Source: Paraphoma chrysanthemicola (taxonomy: Eukaryota; Ascomycota; Dothideomycetes; Pleosporales; Phaeosphaeriaceae). From it: a stretch of DNA of 64,000 nt. Shown here piece after piece: positions 53,167 through 64,000 of the stretch. Position numbers and translations under genes: made by a program. Within the stretch, counting starts at the first letter, position 1. Each line of letters opens with the position of its first letter. The notes beneath the pieces are model-generated. The model worked only from the letters and a program-made list of their open reading frames with translations, made no database searches and was not told where the DNA came from. The stretch is from positions 124,001-188,000 of the forward strand of contig JAGMWG010000028.1 in assembly GCA_020744225.1 (NCBI GenBank). The letters are read 5' to 3'.

Positions 53167-54119
53167 TTAATGTCTCCGGCGGGTGGATCTACTTGGCCGC
53201 CGAGGTCGACTCATCCTTCTTCTCAAGACGAGGAAGATACTTCTGTCCTGTGACCCAAGGATCCCCTCCATTTCCTTCAGGCTAAGTCTTCGGTTCCGTC
53301 CCGATTTTCTGAGATCCACATGAGTGCAGTAGTGATCGTAAAGGTTGTCCGAGCGGGAGAAGCTTTTCGTACACCCAGGCACTTTGCAAGCAATGCGATA
53401 GTCGCTATGTACGGTGTTCACATGTCTTCGCAGATGTTCGATACGCGCAAAGTTTTGCCCGCAGACGCAGGTAAATGGAGGGCGTGGTGTAGACCGAGCA
53501 CGAAATTTGCCCTGGCCTGGTATACTGCGCCGTATGGCCTGATGAGCTCGTTTCCCGCGGTATTTGTCTCGTGGCTTTCCCGTGTCTCTACTATCCTTGG
53601 AGCTATCCAATTCAGGATTGTTCAGGCCAGAGTTACGCAATTCTCGACCTGTTCTCACGGTTTTTTCCGAGCCTTGATTACTCATTCCTTTGTGTAAAAC
53701 TTCCTGTTGTACGATGGTGCTGGCGTAGACTGTGCGGAAGCTATGTGTTGTGTTCCCGAATATGATGATGGATTCCCATATGCGCTCTCCTCCCAGTAGT
53801 CCCAGGGATGGGTGAAAGACGCACGCCCCCAGAACATTGTAGTCGGAACAAACGGATTCATGAGGCAATGAATCTGTGGTTCTGTCACGGCAGCGGCCGA
53901 GAGATCGCCTTCGCCATGTCTCGGATCGTCTATATAGAGCCGACGAGCAAGTGGTGAGTACTGGAAATCATGCTGGACTATTTGACCACATGAGGCCGAC
54001 AAGCTGGGATGGGCGAGGGGAAACAACTGCTCGCACTGGATATATGTTGAACACGCAGTTTCCATGCAAGGTGTCAGTAGGAAATTTTGGTCTTGTGACG
54101 ACGAACACTCGATGTTCAT
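53167..54119 (-). CDS. C2H2 zinc-finger protein, exon join unresolved
   Basis: The downstream frame (53868-53167) contains two C2H2 fingers near residues 132-182: FTCVCGQNFARIEHLRRHVNT..H and ACKVPGCTKSF..NLYDHYCTH. This suggests a sequence-specific transcription factor in the nucleus. The first finger has only one residue between its Cys pair instead of two, which is unusual. The second is C-x4-C...H-x3-H. Flanking stretches are basic (RDKYRGKRAHQ; RRRMSRPRRPSR). A second frame (54119-53682) upstream reads as a plausible N-terminus, overlapping the first in part. I could not find a splice pair that joins them cleanly, so either there are two transcripts' worth of alternatives or a frameshift. 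Target genes unknown. Confidence 0.65.
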
Positions 54120-57105
54120 TGTGATCTGTATCCAGTCAGCTTAAGAGGCAAGCATGCTAAATATGATCTAAAAACCATACTGTGCCAAATAGGGTTTCGA
54201 TAGTCTCAGTGAATCTGCGTACCTCCTGTTCGGGACCCTTTTGTGATGGAGTCAGAGGAATGTGTCGTTCATCTAAACGACACGCTTGTTGCGGTATGGT
54301 ATTTTTTTGCTAGTTCTCTTACGCGTTCTGTCATTAAAAGTGAAATTGACGATTCATTTCGGACCGCCGCTACCGTGTTTGTATGCCTCACAAATGTTTT
54401 CACGCACGGCTATTCTCGGAGCAGTTCAGCGTCGACATGGGTGCCGTTTCCAAAAGCATACGCATCCGGCCATTATCACGGACGCATATATCGAACGACA
54501 GTGACAACAGGGTGGTGTAGCCAAAGGAGCCACATGGTGCTGACAGCCATGCGACAGCTTCTCTCGTCTGGCATGGACCGTGCTATCTGGGATCTGTCAC
54601 AAGCGGCTGACATAAACGAATCGCTTCCCGTCTTGAAGCGCAGAACAGCTTTGTTTGGAAGATTTTTCATTCAATCATTATGGAAGGCCGGAGCAACTCA
54701 ATCATGGTACCCCATGTAGGTGCTCATGCGAGGTCATCGCCATCTTCGTTTTGGTCATATTAGATCGTCTTAGCAGGTTTGGCTCGAAGCCTAAGCTACC
54801 GTGACAGCGTATCCGCCGCGTGAGGAAATCATCGACTTTCGCCCATGCAGTCATCGGACCTGTACCTTGCAGATTATGGCCTTTCGGGCACATTAATGTC
54901 TAGTCAATCAAGTTACATCTACTGCCCAAGAGCCGACTCTGCGTGACTTGATGGCTGCAGTTGAATAGATCTCCGGGCGAGGTAGTGGTGGTGACGAAAG
55001 GCTGACTCGGCGACTCAGACAGTGCGCTGGTACTGTATTCAGACCGACGGTACGCTGCCGGTGGAACATCACTATGTCCGTCACGGCATAATTTTACATG
55101 GATCACACGGCGTTATTCCCTCAGTATGATGGTTGCGTAATACAAGAATATGGTAGCCTTGCAGTCCTGTCTTGGAATTTGTCTAGAGCTGCTGCAGGTA
55201 CAGTACAGAAGCGGTGCTGCCCGTGCAGTGGTCAAGCCGCCTCTTGGTAACCACGTACTGCGTATGATTTTACTAAGAATGGATCACTAGCCCAGTTTCA
55301 TAGTCGGATATGGAACGCACAAACGATGCCGGCTTATGAGTCGTCCGAGAGAAAATAAGTTAAAGTAGCAGGCAAGGACAAGATTTCGCTGCTAGAAAAA
55401 AGCACTCCATGAAGGCATCAAACAACGACAACCTCCACGCTCCAGATTGCCCAATTTTGATTATTTGGTGCGATTGGCCAGTACCGTAGCGACTGATTCC
55501 TGGCTCAGTACATCCTTGTTAGCTACGTATGCCGACATTGAGCGCTTGCGTCAGATATTGACGCCCGGACATTTCTCCAACCTGCATGGTACCAGGATAT
55601 GGCGCTTGCTGACTATGCATCTCCAAATGAGCATCTTCAAGGTTTCTCTGCTTGTAAAGGTTCTCTGCTTGTTGATTGATAGGTGGAGCGGCCCGTTAGC
55701 ACTATCCCCAGCCTTCGATGCGGAACAATGAGGCATGCTCCCCCCTTGCACCGTGGACGCGTCACGGCACGACAAAAGAAGTGATCGTCGGCGGTCAATG
55801 CGGCGAGGCGGCTACAATCCATGCAGTCACTAAGCTAACCTCGACGTCGAGTCATTACCAGCCGCGAGTCGGGGTTCCCCACTGGCGCAAGCATGGATCA
55901 TAAACTAGAGCTGACGCACACCCCAGCAGACCAGGTTATACATCGAGCTGGAAAGTGTAGCGGCAGCGCATTATGGTCATAGAGAGGGGTTCCCAGCCTG
56001 CGTGCGCGGCTAAAACACGTGTGTACATTGAGCGTTGGTTGGCGTGACACTAACAACATGACAGACGTAGCTTGCTGTGTTCAGAGTCCTTGTCGCGGAT
56101 TGTACGAGGCGTGATCGGCGTGACTTTCGGGTACTGATGATTGCTGGGACGACAAACGACCGCACTTTCTGCGGCTTCATTCAGTATCAGAGATTGTGCG
56201 GATATGCCTGTGCCGCCTAACGCTTCTCGGCCCGATTGTGCTGACCATCCCTGAAGTGCAGTTCACATGATCGTGAAAGCATGCACAAAGCGACAAAGAA
56301 GCCGCGGCGTTTGTACTGTAGACGATTGGCGCGTTGGTTTCGAAGTTCATCTCAAAAGGCATGGGAACCCCTCCAACCACCCATGATCGAAACAGCCGCT
56401 GTCGCGGCTTGTACACAAAATTGTCTGCCGCGATGACCTCTGCCTCAGGGATGACCCCTCCCGTAGACGTTAGTAGATATTCGTGAAAGTCGTAGCCGCC
56501 GTGATTCCAGTCCGCGTAGGTTGTGTGTCACCATCGTGGTGCTGAGCCAAGTCCGTATGATCTTGTGCAACGCCTGTAAAAGTAAGCAGAGCGCTCTGTT
56601 GCTGACAAGAGATTGCTTTTTCTCCGATCTCAGGTTGAAGTGACAGTTGATGTTTGACATTGCACGTGTTCGTAGTGACAGTGAATTTGAAAGGTGCACC
56701 TCATAGTCGTTGCTCGCTTATGAGTCTGAGACGGTGTAGAGGTGCTTATTCTTTTGCGATGACGGCTCATCCTGCACTAAATTTGTGCTCCAGAACACGG
56801 TCCAATAAGTCACTCTCTTTGTTCTCGTTATCGCGGCGCAACAATGGCTCGCCACGTTCTGAAATGGTGCCACCTCCGATATTCCTGTGCACAGAAGAAC
56901 AAGGCCGGTCTGAATACAATGCTTGCACCACTTGCGCATGTTCCTGGGGAACTGATCAGCGCCAAGGCTTCACGCCCCAGTGTGATGGTAACAAATCGAG
57001 TATTCAGTGCTCCTGTCATGTTTTGCGGCTAAAATCACAGCCTCCCATAAGAGGCAGCTTTCCAATCATGTCTTCTTTTGTTGTAAAACGATTTCTCTCG
57101 TGACA
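54120..57105. other. Long gene-poor stretch
   Basis: About 3 kb. A 158-codon plus frame (54243-54719) and a 149-codon plus frame (56654-57103) match no known family and overlap opposing frames. No transposon domain, RNA or tandem repeat was recognised. Confidence 0.4.
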
Positions 57106-57705
57106 ATGGCATCGAACAACCATCATGCTTTTACTGCGCAGCCACCTTCTGCCTCGGCGCTGGGTTTGGGACTGTTCGAATACGAAGGGAACATGAATTT
57201 TGATGCAACCAACGATTTCCAGCCCCAGCCGCCGTAAGTGCAGCCCATCTTCGTGCTCTGGATTGACTGACGCTGACCACACGGCAGCGCCAAGAACGTA
57301 CCCTCAAACGAAATGCAGATGATGCTAACTGCCCTGGAGCTGGTGACTGATTTATTAAATACAATCAAGAACGCACAAGAAAGCAGACTGTCCGATGACA
57401 AACTGCAGGACGCGGCACTGTCGAAGTCAAACAAGAATCTCGGGTATCTGCACAAGCTGATCATCGAACTTCGATCAGAATTCGCACTCTTAGCAAAAGT
57501 CGTGGAGAACCTTACAGTAAAAGTAGATAAGCAAATAAAGCAAGCGGAGGATACTCGTACGAAGTCAGTCTCCTCAGAAAACCAACTAAGTTGTGTGCTG
57601 ATATGTTTCAGACACATAGTCCAAGAGGTTGTGTCTCAGGCCCTCCCGGCCATTGTCCATCAGATCATCAATCGAAACAGCCATCATCATCCTCCGCAAT
57701 CATGA
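57106..57705 (+). CDS. Small coiled-coil protein, two exons, unknown role
   Basis: Exon 1 (57106-57233) and exon 2 (57288-57705), with a 54-base intron (GTAAGT...GGCAG, branch CTGAC), join in phase 2 to 181 aa. Residues 1-45 are Ala/Pro/Gln-rich and flexible. From about residue 52 the protein is one long helix with heptad-like hydrophobics (MLTALELVTDLLNTIKNA, LGYLHKLIIELRSEFALLAK, ENLTVKVDKQIKQAE), predicted to be a coiled coil, ending in a His/Pro tail. No family is recognised. The pattern of a short disordered head and a coiled coil occurs in many small nuclear proteins in this class, but that is not evidence of function. Confidence 0.6.
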
Positions 57706-58169
57706 GCTGGCGGTGCTCAGTGTGATGGGACATACGTGACTCCACGCCAGCTCAGACTTTGTTCTGCTAGCGGCATCTATGATTCACACAAGATCACACT
57801 TTGTCATTTCAGTTGTCATTTGGGTTGAAAGTCATTGTAGAGACAAAATTTTATTCTAAGAACCGACGAAAAGATCCCGTGGTGCTGTAGAGTTGGAGGA
57901 CCGACCTGCTCTTGTTCATGCTTGAACGAGCTACTTCTACGCTTGCGCTTGCCCTTTACCGTGATGAGGCCTTGTACAAATACTTTCTCTACTGCTATCA
58001 AGCCATACGATGGTGATGCATTCCAAAATGGTATACGAAGTTCTGCCGTCATCGGTTACCTCCCAAGTACTTCTGTAATTTAGTCAAGCTTGCAGATATA
58101 TGGTTATTGATTTGTGCAACACTTCACATAAGAGGTTTGGTTCAAGCTTTCAATTTGGGTATTCTTGCC
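57706..58169. other. Intergenic, nothing recognised
   Basis: 3' ends of two convergent genes. A 78-codon minus frame (58052-57816) is unsupported. Confidence 0.4.
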
Positions 58170-58812
58170 TTACATCCTACGTCGTTGCATTTCTTCAAGT
58201 CTTTGCTTCAGTTTAGTGGCTCTGTGTGTCCAAGTTTCGTAGTCGTTGACGAGACTCGTATCACTGTCCATCGGAAAATTGACGTCTTGTGACCAGAACC
58301 CAAAAGTCCCTTCATCTGGGAAGTCCACCGGGTCGGGATGATTTGGAAAGACTTGGGAGGGTTGTGAGGGTTCCGCGTTTTGTACGATGCGAGAAAGCGC
58401 CGTCATTGCGTCTCGCAAACGTCGCATGCCTTCCGCGCTGTCGATCTTCTTCTCGCGATCCATCTCTTCAATTGTCAGTGCATCCTGCTCAATGCGCTCT
58501 ATTGGATCTAGTGCTGGTACGTCCTCGCTCGACGAGCACCCAATCGCTGACTGTCTGGGCGCATTTGCTTCGACTGCGTCCTCCTCAGGCTGTTCAATGC
58601 TACTACCGCCTTCAGTCAGCCCAGCATCTTTGCGAGCTTTGGCCTTCCTTGCTTGCGTTCAGTAGCAATCCAGTACACGGCTCGTACACCCACCTGGATC
58701 TCTCATTCCTCTTGTTTATCCTGTTTTGAATCTTTCTTCTCTCCTTGGGATCGGTTGAATCGATGGGTGGACTGGGTGTCCTAGATGTGTGCCTTCTTCT
58801 ATTGGGTGCCAT
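58170..58812 (-). CDS. bZIP-like protein with basic region, two exons
   Basis: Exon 1 (58812-58694) and exon 2 (58647-58170), with a 46-base intron (GTGGGT...CAAG), give 198 aa in frame. Residues 21-45 read DPKERRKIQNRINKRNER, then SRKAKARKD after the intron. This is the basic region of fungal bZIP transcription factors (N-x-x-x-x-R core as NRINKRNER; most members have A where this has K). A leucine zipper normally follows at once, but here the sequence turns acidic and Ser/Gly-rich (GSSIEQPEEDAVEAN). A helix at the C-terminus (THRATKLKQRLEEMQRR) is the only zipper-like stretch. DNA binding is therefore uncertain. Related zipperless proteins exist in Pezizomycotina. Confidence 0.7.
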
Positions 58813-60785
58813 TTCGAAGATATCACCAAGGACACCACGAGGTCGAGTCTCGACAGGTCGCTCTTGTCACGAAACCTAATTACTAGCGGAAGCATGACCG
58901 TGATATGCTACAAAGTAGTGGTGCTTGTGATGACAGTTCGGCTCTTCCAGCATAACTTCCAGTTTCTCGCTATCACTTCCGTCCTTGAATGCAAGGTCAG
59001 CATCCCGTTGAGCTCTCGGAGGGTAAGCGGCGGTTTGCTGTGTTCGGAGCGTCCGTAATTGCTCTATGGGGACTGTTTCCGTCTTCGTGTCGAGGTGCCG
59101 CGGGTCTTACCTGTCGTTGCTAGAATTGCCGAGGATCGGAACGAGGTCAGCGACGCTGTGCGACAATACTGGCGAAATCCAGACGCAATGGATGGCAGCG
59201 TCACAAAGGTTTAACGCAGACGTACGGCGCAGTCGAGAGCAGCTCAACACAAACCCTGCTAGCGCTATCAGCGCGGCTCACTCGTACCGTGCTGTCGGAT
59301 TTGGGGCGGCAAAGTTATACCCCGGATAGCCAATGCTGCGGGTTTGGTCATCAATGCAAGCCAGGGGTAAGAGGGGATCTCAACTAGTTCCCCCGGTCGT
59401 TCTTGGCATGTCGCATCGTGATTCCCAGAGGGCGCTTGGCTGGATGCGAAGGAACCACTGACACGAGTGGAGGGATAGGAGTGTTATTGGCACTCAGTTG
59501 ATGACAGCGTATAATATGGCAGCTACAAGTAGGGCCTGGGCGATAGGTCAGCTCCTGTCACTGCAACATTACCTCGGGTCTGAGACGATAGATACGGGCA
59601 TGACGGCTGACTCATTACCCATGGAAGCGAAGAAATTTACCTACGATGGTGCTCAACATTACGACTTGTACTCGTCACATGTCATCTCGACTCGGCGAGT
59701 GTGATTCCTCGATCATTTTGTCCAACACTGTCTTTCCTTGCAGTTCTTATCGTTGTGCTGCTCCTGTACAGTACTGGCTCTACATCGCTACAGAACGTCA
59801 GTACTGGGACCCTTCTAGGATCGCAGGGACCGCAAAGTCGTGTAATCGTACAATGCGCATTTGGGTACTGTAGTTTCTGGAAGTAGGGGTATAATTTAAT
59901 ATGTCTCAAGTCAGCACTCAGATCTCACTCGAAACCTGTGGTCAATTTGCGGATGGCGCATACATAGCGCAAAACCTGTCGAGGGTGCGTAACGCTCGAA
60001 GCTGCTTGAAGCAGATCACAGATCCACGAAGAGGAACCGCCAGGTTAATAATTTGTGTCAAAGAATCCAGCCTAACTTGATTAAGTTGATTATGTTCAAT
60101 TGAATAATGCAACTTAGGGTAATCTAACTTAGACCGTGATCCAGTCATGCCATCGGAAGCTCTGTGGTGCCGTGGTGAAATGGGCCACAACGTCTCCTAG
60201 GCGACCATCCGGATGTGTCCGCTATAAACGATGGATGACAATCTTTGAGCGTACTAACAGGCTTCGTTAACCCTCGCGACGTGGAAGCCAAAATAAGTTA
60301 TATTGATTTGATTGCTTACGCCAGAGGCCTGAACAAGCAGCTACTTCGTCCATCAACTTTAATACTTTGATCGAGAGCCGCCTTTTCAATCGCCAAGCTA
60401 AGAAGATGCGCCTAGCTTTCTTCGCATGTATACGTCCCTTTTCATTTTCGAAGCGAAGCAAAGTCGCAGGCGAAGGTGAGAGAGCCATTCGCTCTAGAGC
60501 GCCATCACCATCGCCAAATCAAGAGAGCCCTATAGATGCTGCAAAGCCAAATTCGAAAATGAGTGCATGATCTCAGACATCATGATTGCGCTCGATACAG
60601 ATGATCTGAGCAGAAAAGCACAGCGTCTCGGCACTGTGCAATAGCGGCCTGACGCAAGAAGTGGTGGTCGGCTCGCCCCTGCCCCGGCGATGAGTTGCGC
60701 GCTCCTCGGAAGTACGAATTACGCATTATTCATGCTGTAAAGTAGATCGCTACCGTTACCGTGAATGAAAGTACGCATGATCCTA
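58813..60785. other. Gene-poor stretch with two CAGTACTG palindromes
   Basis: CAGTACTG occurs at 59769 and again at 59799, 30 bases apart. No supported gene; short frames only. Confidence 0.4.
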
Positions 60786-63700
60786 TCACACACTATGCCT
60801 GTTTTTACACCCACGCTTTGCTGGTAACTGTACCGTCACGTTGGAGGCAGCTCGCTTTTGAGGGCCACGTGAGCCTGACCGTGTTGGTTGACTTCCGGGC
60901 CAGTCTAATCTCTGCAGTTTGACGAAAGACGCGATTGATGAAGACGAAGCACTGATGTTTAGAAGTTGCGTGTCTGGCAGTTTTAGTGCAATGTTTATCG
61001 GATCAGACAGGCTGCCAACTCGAAGGCAAACAGGTCTGCTGAAATTCCCTGAGTTGTCAAGCGTCGCAAACTTCAATCCCCTTGCAGATAAAGTGTGTCC
61101 ATGGACAACGAAGCGGGCACCGACGTCTTCTAGCTTCGCTATAAGCTTCATATATGCGGGGTCCACCGCGGGCAATCGACACAAGATACGGCCATAACAT
61201 ACATAGCGTCCATTCTCGTAGACAGGCCTGCAGCGCAGCTCAAAGTAGAACAACAAAGCGATCATAGAAAGCGCCAATTCGTCGATCGGACGGTGGGATT
61301 CAAAGTACGATTGAGCTACTTCGGCTAGGCTGTTTATAGCACTGGCGTCTGCAAGGTCGGGAGGCTGACCGTCAAGTGGGAGATTGAAGCGACGGAACCA
61401 GCCGTCGATCTCTCCGACGTCGTCCGAATACGAAGCATCCATCATCTGAAGCATGCTGGCAAAATGCTTATCGCCATCGAAGTTCTCTTTCCAGTAGTGC
61501 CGAGCCGCCTGGTACAAGGAATTGTTGCCGCACTTACCGGATCCGACTTTGGCGTCATGAGCGTTGCTCTCTTTGCTGATTCCTGTGCCAACAGACACGA
61601 ATTGGTCCGGTCTCCTGAGCCCCGGCGCTATCTTGCGAGCCTCTTGCCATGCCAGTAAGCTGGGATTATTGCTGCTGAGACCGCCATCCATGAATCTTCC
61701 GTGTTCGTTGATGCTATTTGGAGTGAAGTACCTTGGTTTGCGTCAGTCTAAACCAAAAACTTCAATGTGAGTCCAGCTTACAACGGGGCTGCAGATGCTC
61801 CGCGCATGCTTGTCTACCATGTAAGTCCATGTTTGTGCACACTTGACTTCCAGACTTACGCGTCTTTGACGGATATCTCGTCACAAGGTCCGCTAGACCG
61901 TAACGATCGATAGGTCGCTCTTTGCTGTGTATCTACGCATGCTTTCTCACCGACGCCGTTGTAGCTGGTAATAACGCAGGTTTCGAGGCTATCGAGATTG
62001 ACAACAGGAAACCCTGTTCGCGCCCCTATGGCTGTCATGTACGGGTGATCGAGCATTGTGGCCTTACCAAAGATTTCGTCAAGAGCCCCATCAATGTCTT
62101 CGGCGGGATACCAACCTTTACGACAAGCTGCCAAAAGCGAGTATACGGAATCGATTGGGCGGAAGCCAAGGCGAGTGCGTCCCTGGAAAACACGTGAAGA
62201 CAACGCTTTGAACACATCAAAAGCCTCACCCACTTCCATGCCAAGTCCATATAGAGCCAGATTAACCATACAACCTGGGATGATTAAAAGATGGAAAAGA
62301 AAAGGCTGCAGTACTTACCTGAGCTCGTACCAAAGCTGAGGTCGAAGAGCTCCTGGATCGGAATAGAGGAGGAGATCACACTGCCGACAGCTTGTTGCAA
62401 GGCACGGAGAAACTGAATGGGTATCACGGCTCGAATACCACCACCATCGATAGCAAGCACTCTCAAGCCTGCAGTAGCTGGCCTGACCCGAACTCGAAGG
62501 TGGGAAGGGGTTGCACAAAGAGGACACTCGGACATTTGATAGAGGTTGGGGTTTACTGCTGTCGAACGACCAAATTCCATGCAGCACTCCTCGCACAGTA
62601 CATGCTGGCACCAGAACTTATGCTCTGGGGCTCTTGTGAGACAGGCTAGGCAGGACCTGTGTGTTATGCGTCGGGACAGCCACTCCCTGAATTCCCCGAG
62701 CACGCGAGAGCGACTTTTGTCTCTACTTGACCAGCTTCTCTCTAGAAACTGCGTTTCAATTCGCTTGACGAGCCCAGCACGGAGTACGATTACCTCCTCG
62801 AGCTTGCCAAACGTAAGAGCTTTGTTCTCTATGCTGGCGCTACAGGCCGACCTATAATGTGTTGCAAAGACATCAGCAGGAGCGAATCCTGACCCTGGTT
62901 AGCAATGTTCTGCTCTGACAAATCGCCAGCACCAACCATGGACGTCTTTTGTATAGTTGTCGAGCCTTAGACATTCAGCAATGAACGGGGCTGCGAATTG
63001 AGTCAGTTCTTCATATGAACGCACGCTATCGAGCAAGTCTGCCACGTGGTCGCCTACGCTGGACGAGACAGGGCGATGCAATCGCGACGCAACAAGCATA
63101 TCAAAGGGCTCTGACCCTGAGGTGATGAGATGGTCACAAGCGTGACTGAACAAGCTCTCCATGTGAACAGCGCTGAAGAGGGTACGGTGACGCATACAGT
63201 CCTCGCGGCTGTAACTCACTTCACTACGAATGCGATCCTGAAGGGTCTGCTGTTGATCTAGACCATGTACGGAGACTCGGCGGAGCAAGCTTATGGTTTC
63301 TTGGTCGAGGGCTTGGAAAAGCTCAAGTAAACCCTTCTGAATATCAATTGTACGACGTGTCTCCCCAGGAGCAGCAACAATAAGGAGGCGGGGCTGATGA
63401 CCCATGCCACGATGCACATCGCTCCAATCGCGCAGACGGTTTGCTGTGCGCTGCGGGCTTTCGCCTGCCGTTATAAAGAAGCACACTAGCTGAGCAAAAG
63501 GCTGCAGAATCCTACGGAACAATGCGCCGGCGTTCAATTCAGAAGAAGCACCTGGCCATTGCAGCTCACGTATAGCATGGGTGTGACACGGCGCCATGAC
63601 CGACTCAGGCTCGGTCATATTAAAGGTCTCAACACAGCCATGGGCCACCAATATCGGGCATTCGTTGAACGCTGAGTTGTGGTCCAATTGTAGTTGAAGA

Positions 63701-63921
63701 CCTCCGTGAGGCCCGGCATCATAACCCTTTCGAGATCTGGGGACAAGGCCATGTAACCGCTTAGGATCATCCAAATTGCCCGTGAGCACAACAAGGCTTG
63801 GATACTTCTTTTCAGGCGTGTCCAGCCTCGAAACAATGTCGTGGAACGCACTTGTTTGCCGTAATGTTACCTGTTCATTCTTATAGAATGATATCCATGA
63901 GTTATGGTTGCAACTGAGCAT
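60786..63921 (-). CDS. Patatin-like phospholipase with N-terminal extension and Cys-rich finger, five exons
   Basis: Patatin domains hydrolyse acyl chains from membrane lipids using a Ser-Asp dyad. Exons 63921-62937, 62888-62319, 62274-61860, 61808-61782 and 61731-60786 (introns 48, 44, 51 and 50 bases) sum to exactly 981 codons, or 980 aa. The order is as follows. The N-terminal region (1-330) has YPSLVVLTGNLDD where related proteins have a P-loop, here degenerate. Then comes a helical stretch ALTFGKLEEVIVLRA. A RING-like Cys/His cluster follows (CLAC...CQHVLCEECC...CPLC, about 400-455). Last is the patatin domain, with oxyanion loop DGGGIRA, nucleophile GTSSG split by intron 2 and the catalytic Asp in FMDGGLSSNNP after intron 4. 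Exon 4 is only 27 bases. A 250-aa C-terminal tail is unassigned. All catalytic residues are intact. Confidence 0.9.
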
Positions 63922-64000
63922 GACTCAATTGGGGGTGGTAAGATCGAGTGTGCTTCAGGTACGCAACTGCGATGCTCAAAGCCAGAAAGGCCGAGCTGAC

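Noticed and set aside
54243..54719. A 158-codon plus-strand frame
   Set aside because: No family resemblance, no conserved motif and competing frames; too weak to call a gene.

Overview
The window is nuclear DNA of a filamentous ascomycete (Pezizomycotina, probably a Dothideomycete). Genes are interrupted by short introns of about 45-65 bases with GT..AG ends and CTNAC-like branch sites. The gene content is typical of such fungi: HET-domain NLRs, a NACHT-ankyrin protein, a FunK1 kinase, a patatin-like lipase, an LPMO and Fot1/pogo transposons. The species cannot be named from the sequence. Genes are sparse, many loci are broken and transposon remains are common, so this looks like an accessory compartment. 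No rRNA, tRNA or CRISPR array was recognised.

Layout. 1-9 kb: two unrecognised genes, a decayed cytochrome P450 beside a three-exon UbiA prenyltransferase, a short fungal LPxELR-motif protein and a secreted LPMO. 11-15 kb: a large protein with a nucleotidyltransferase-like motif and a second LPxELR-motif protein. 15-19 kb: a HET-NB-ARC-TPR NLR. 21-26 kb: a GT8 glycosyltransferase, a full-length but catalytically dead and frameshifted NAD+ synthetase paralogue, and a divergent histone H3 gene. 27-31 kb: a kinase pseudogene, a transposase relic, an F-box-like protein and a PCL-type cyclin. 31.6-37.6 kb: a HET-NACHT-WD40 NLR. 38-41 kb: a CAP/PR-1 protein and a deleted Fot1-like element. 41.7-47.3 kb: a NACHT-ankyrin NLR. 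47-54 kb: a FunK1 kinase, a decayed pogo-like transposon and a C2H2 protein. 57-64 kb: a small coiled-coil protein, a bZIP-like protein and a five-exon patatin-like phospholipase.

Main discovery. Two NLR genes of different architecture each lie alone inside long terminal inverted repeats (about 180-240 bp). The repeats belong to one family, start with CAGT and are bordered on both sides by TA: 14991-18903 around HET-NB-ARC-TPR and 31618-37593 around HET-NACHT-WD40. Neither interval contains a transposase. They look like non-autonomous Tc1/mariner-type elements whose cargo is a complete immune/allorecognition receptor. The third NLR, with ankyrin repeats, is also bracketed by a 38-bp inverted repeat (36/38 identical), from another family and without a visible target duplication. 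All three NLRs end in near-identical tandem repeats, the usual sign of rapidly rearranging recognition domains. Whether these intervals really move could not be tested here.

Other points worth attention are the histone H3 variant (one residue deleted in the tail, Arg at the position of Gly34), the NAD+ synthetase paralogue that has lost both active sites, a probable lost splice acceptor in the ankyrin NLR, and a clear excess of the palindrome CAGTACTG.
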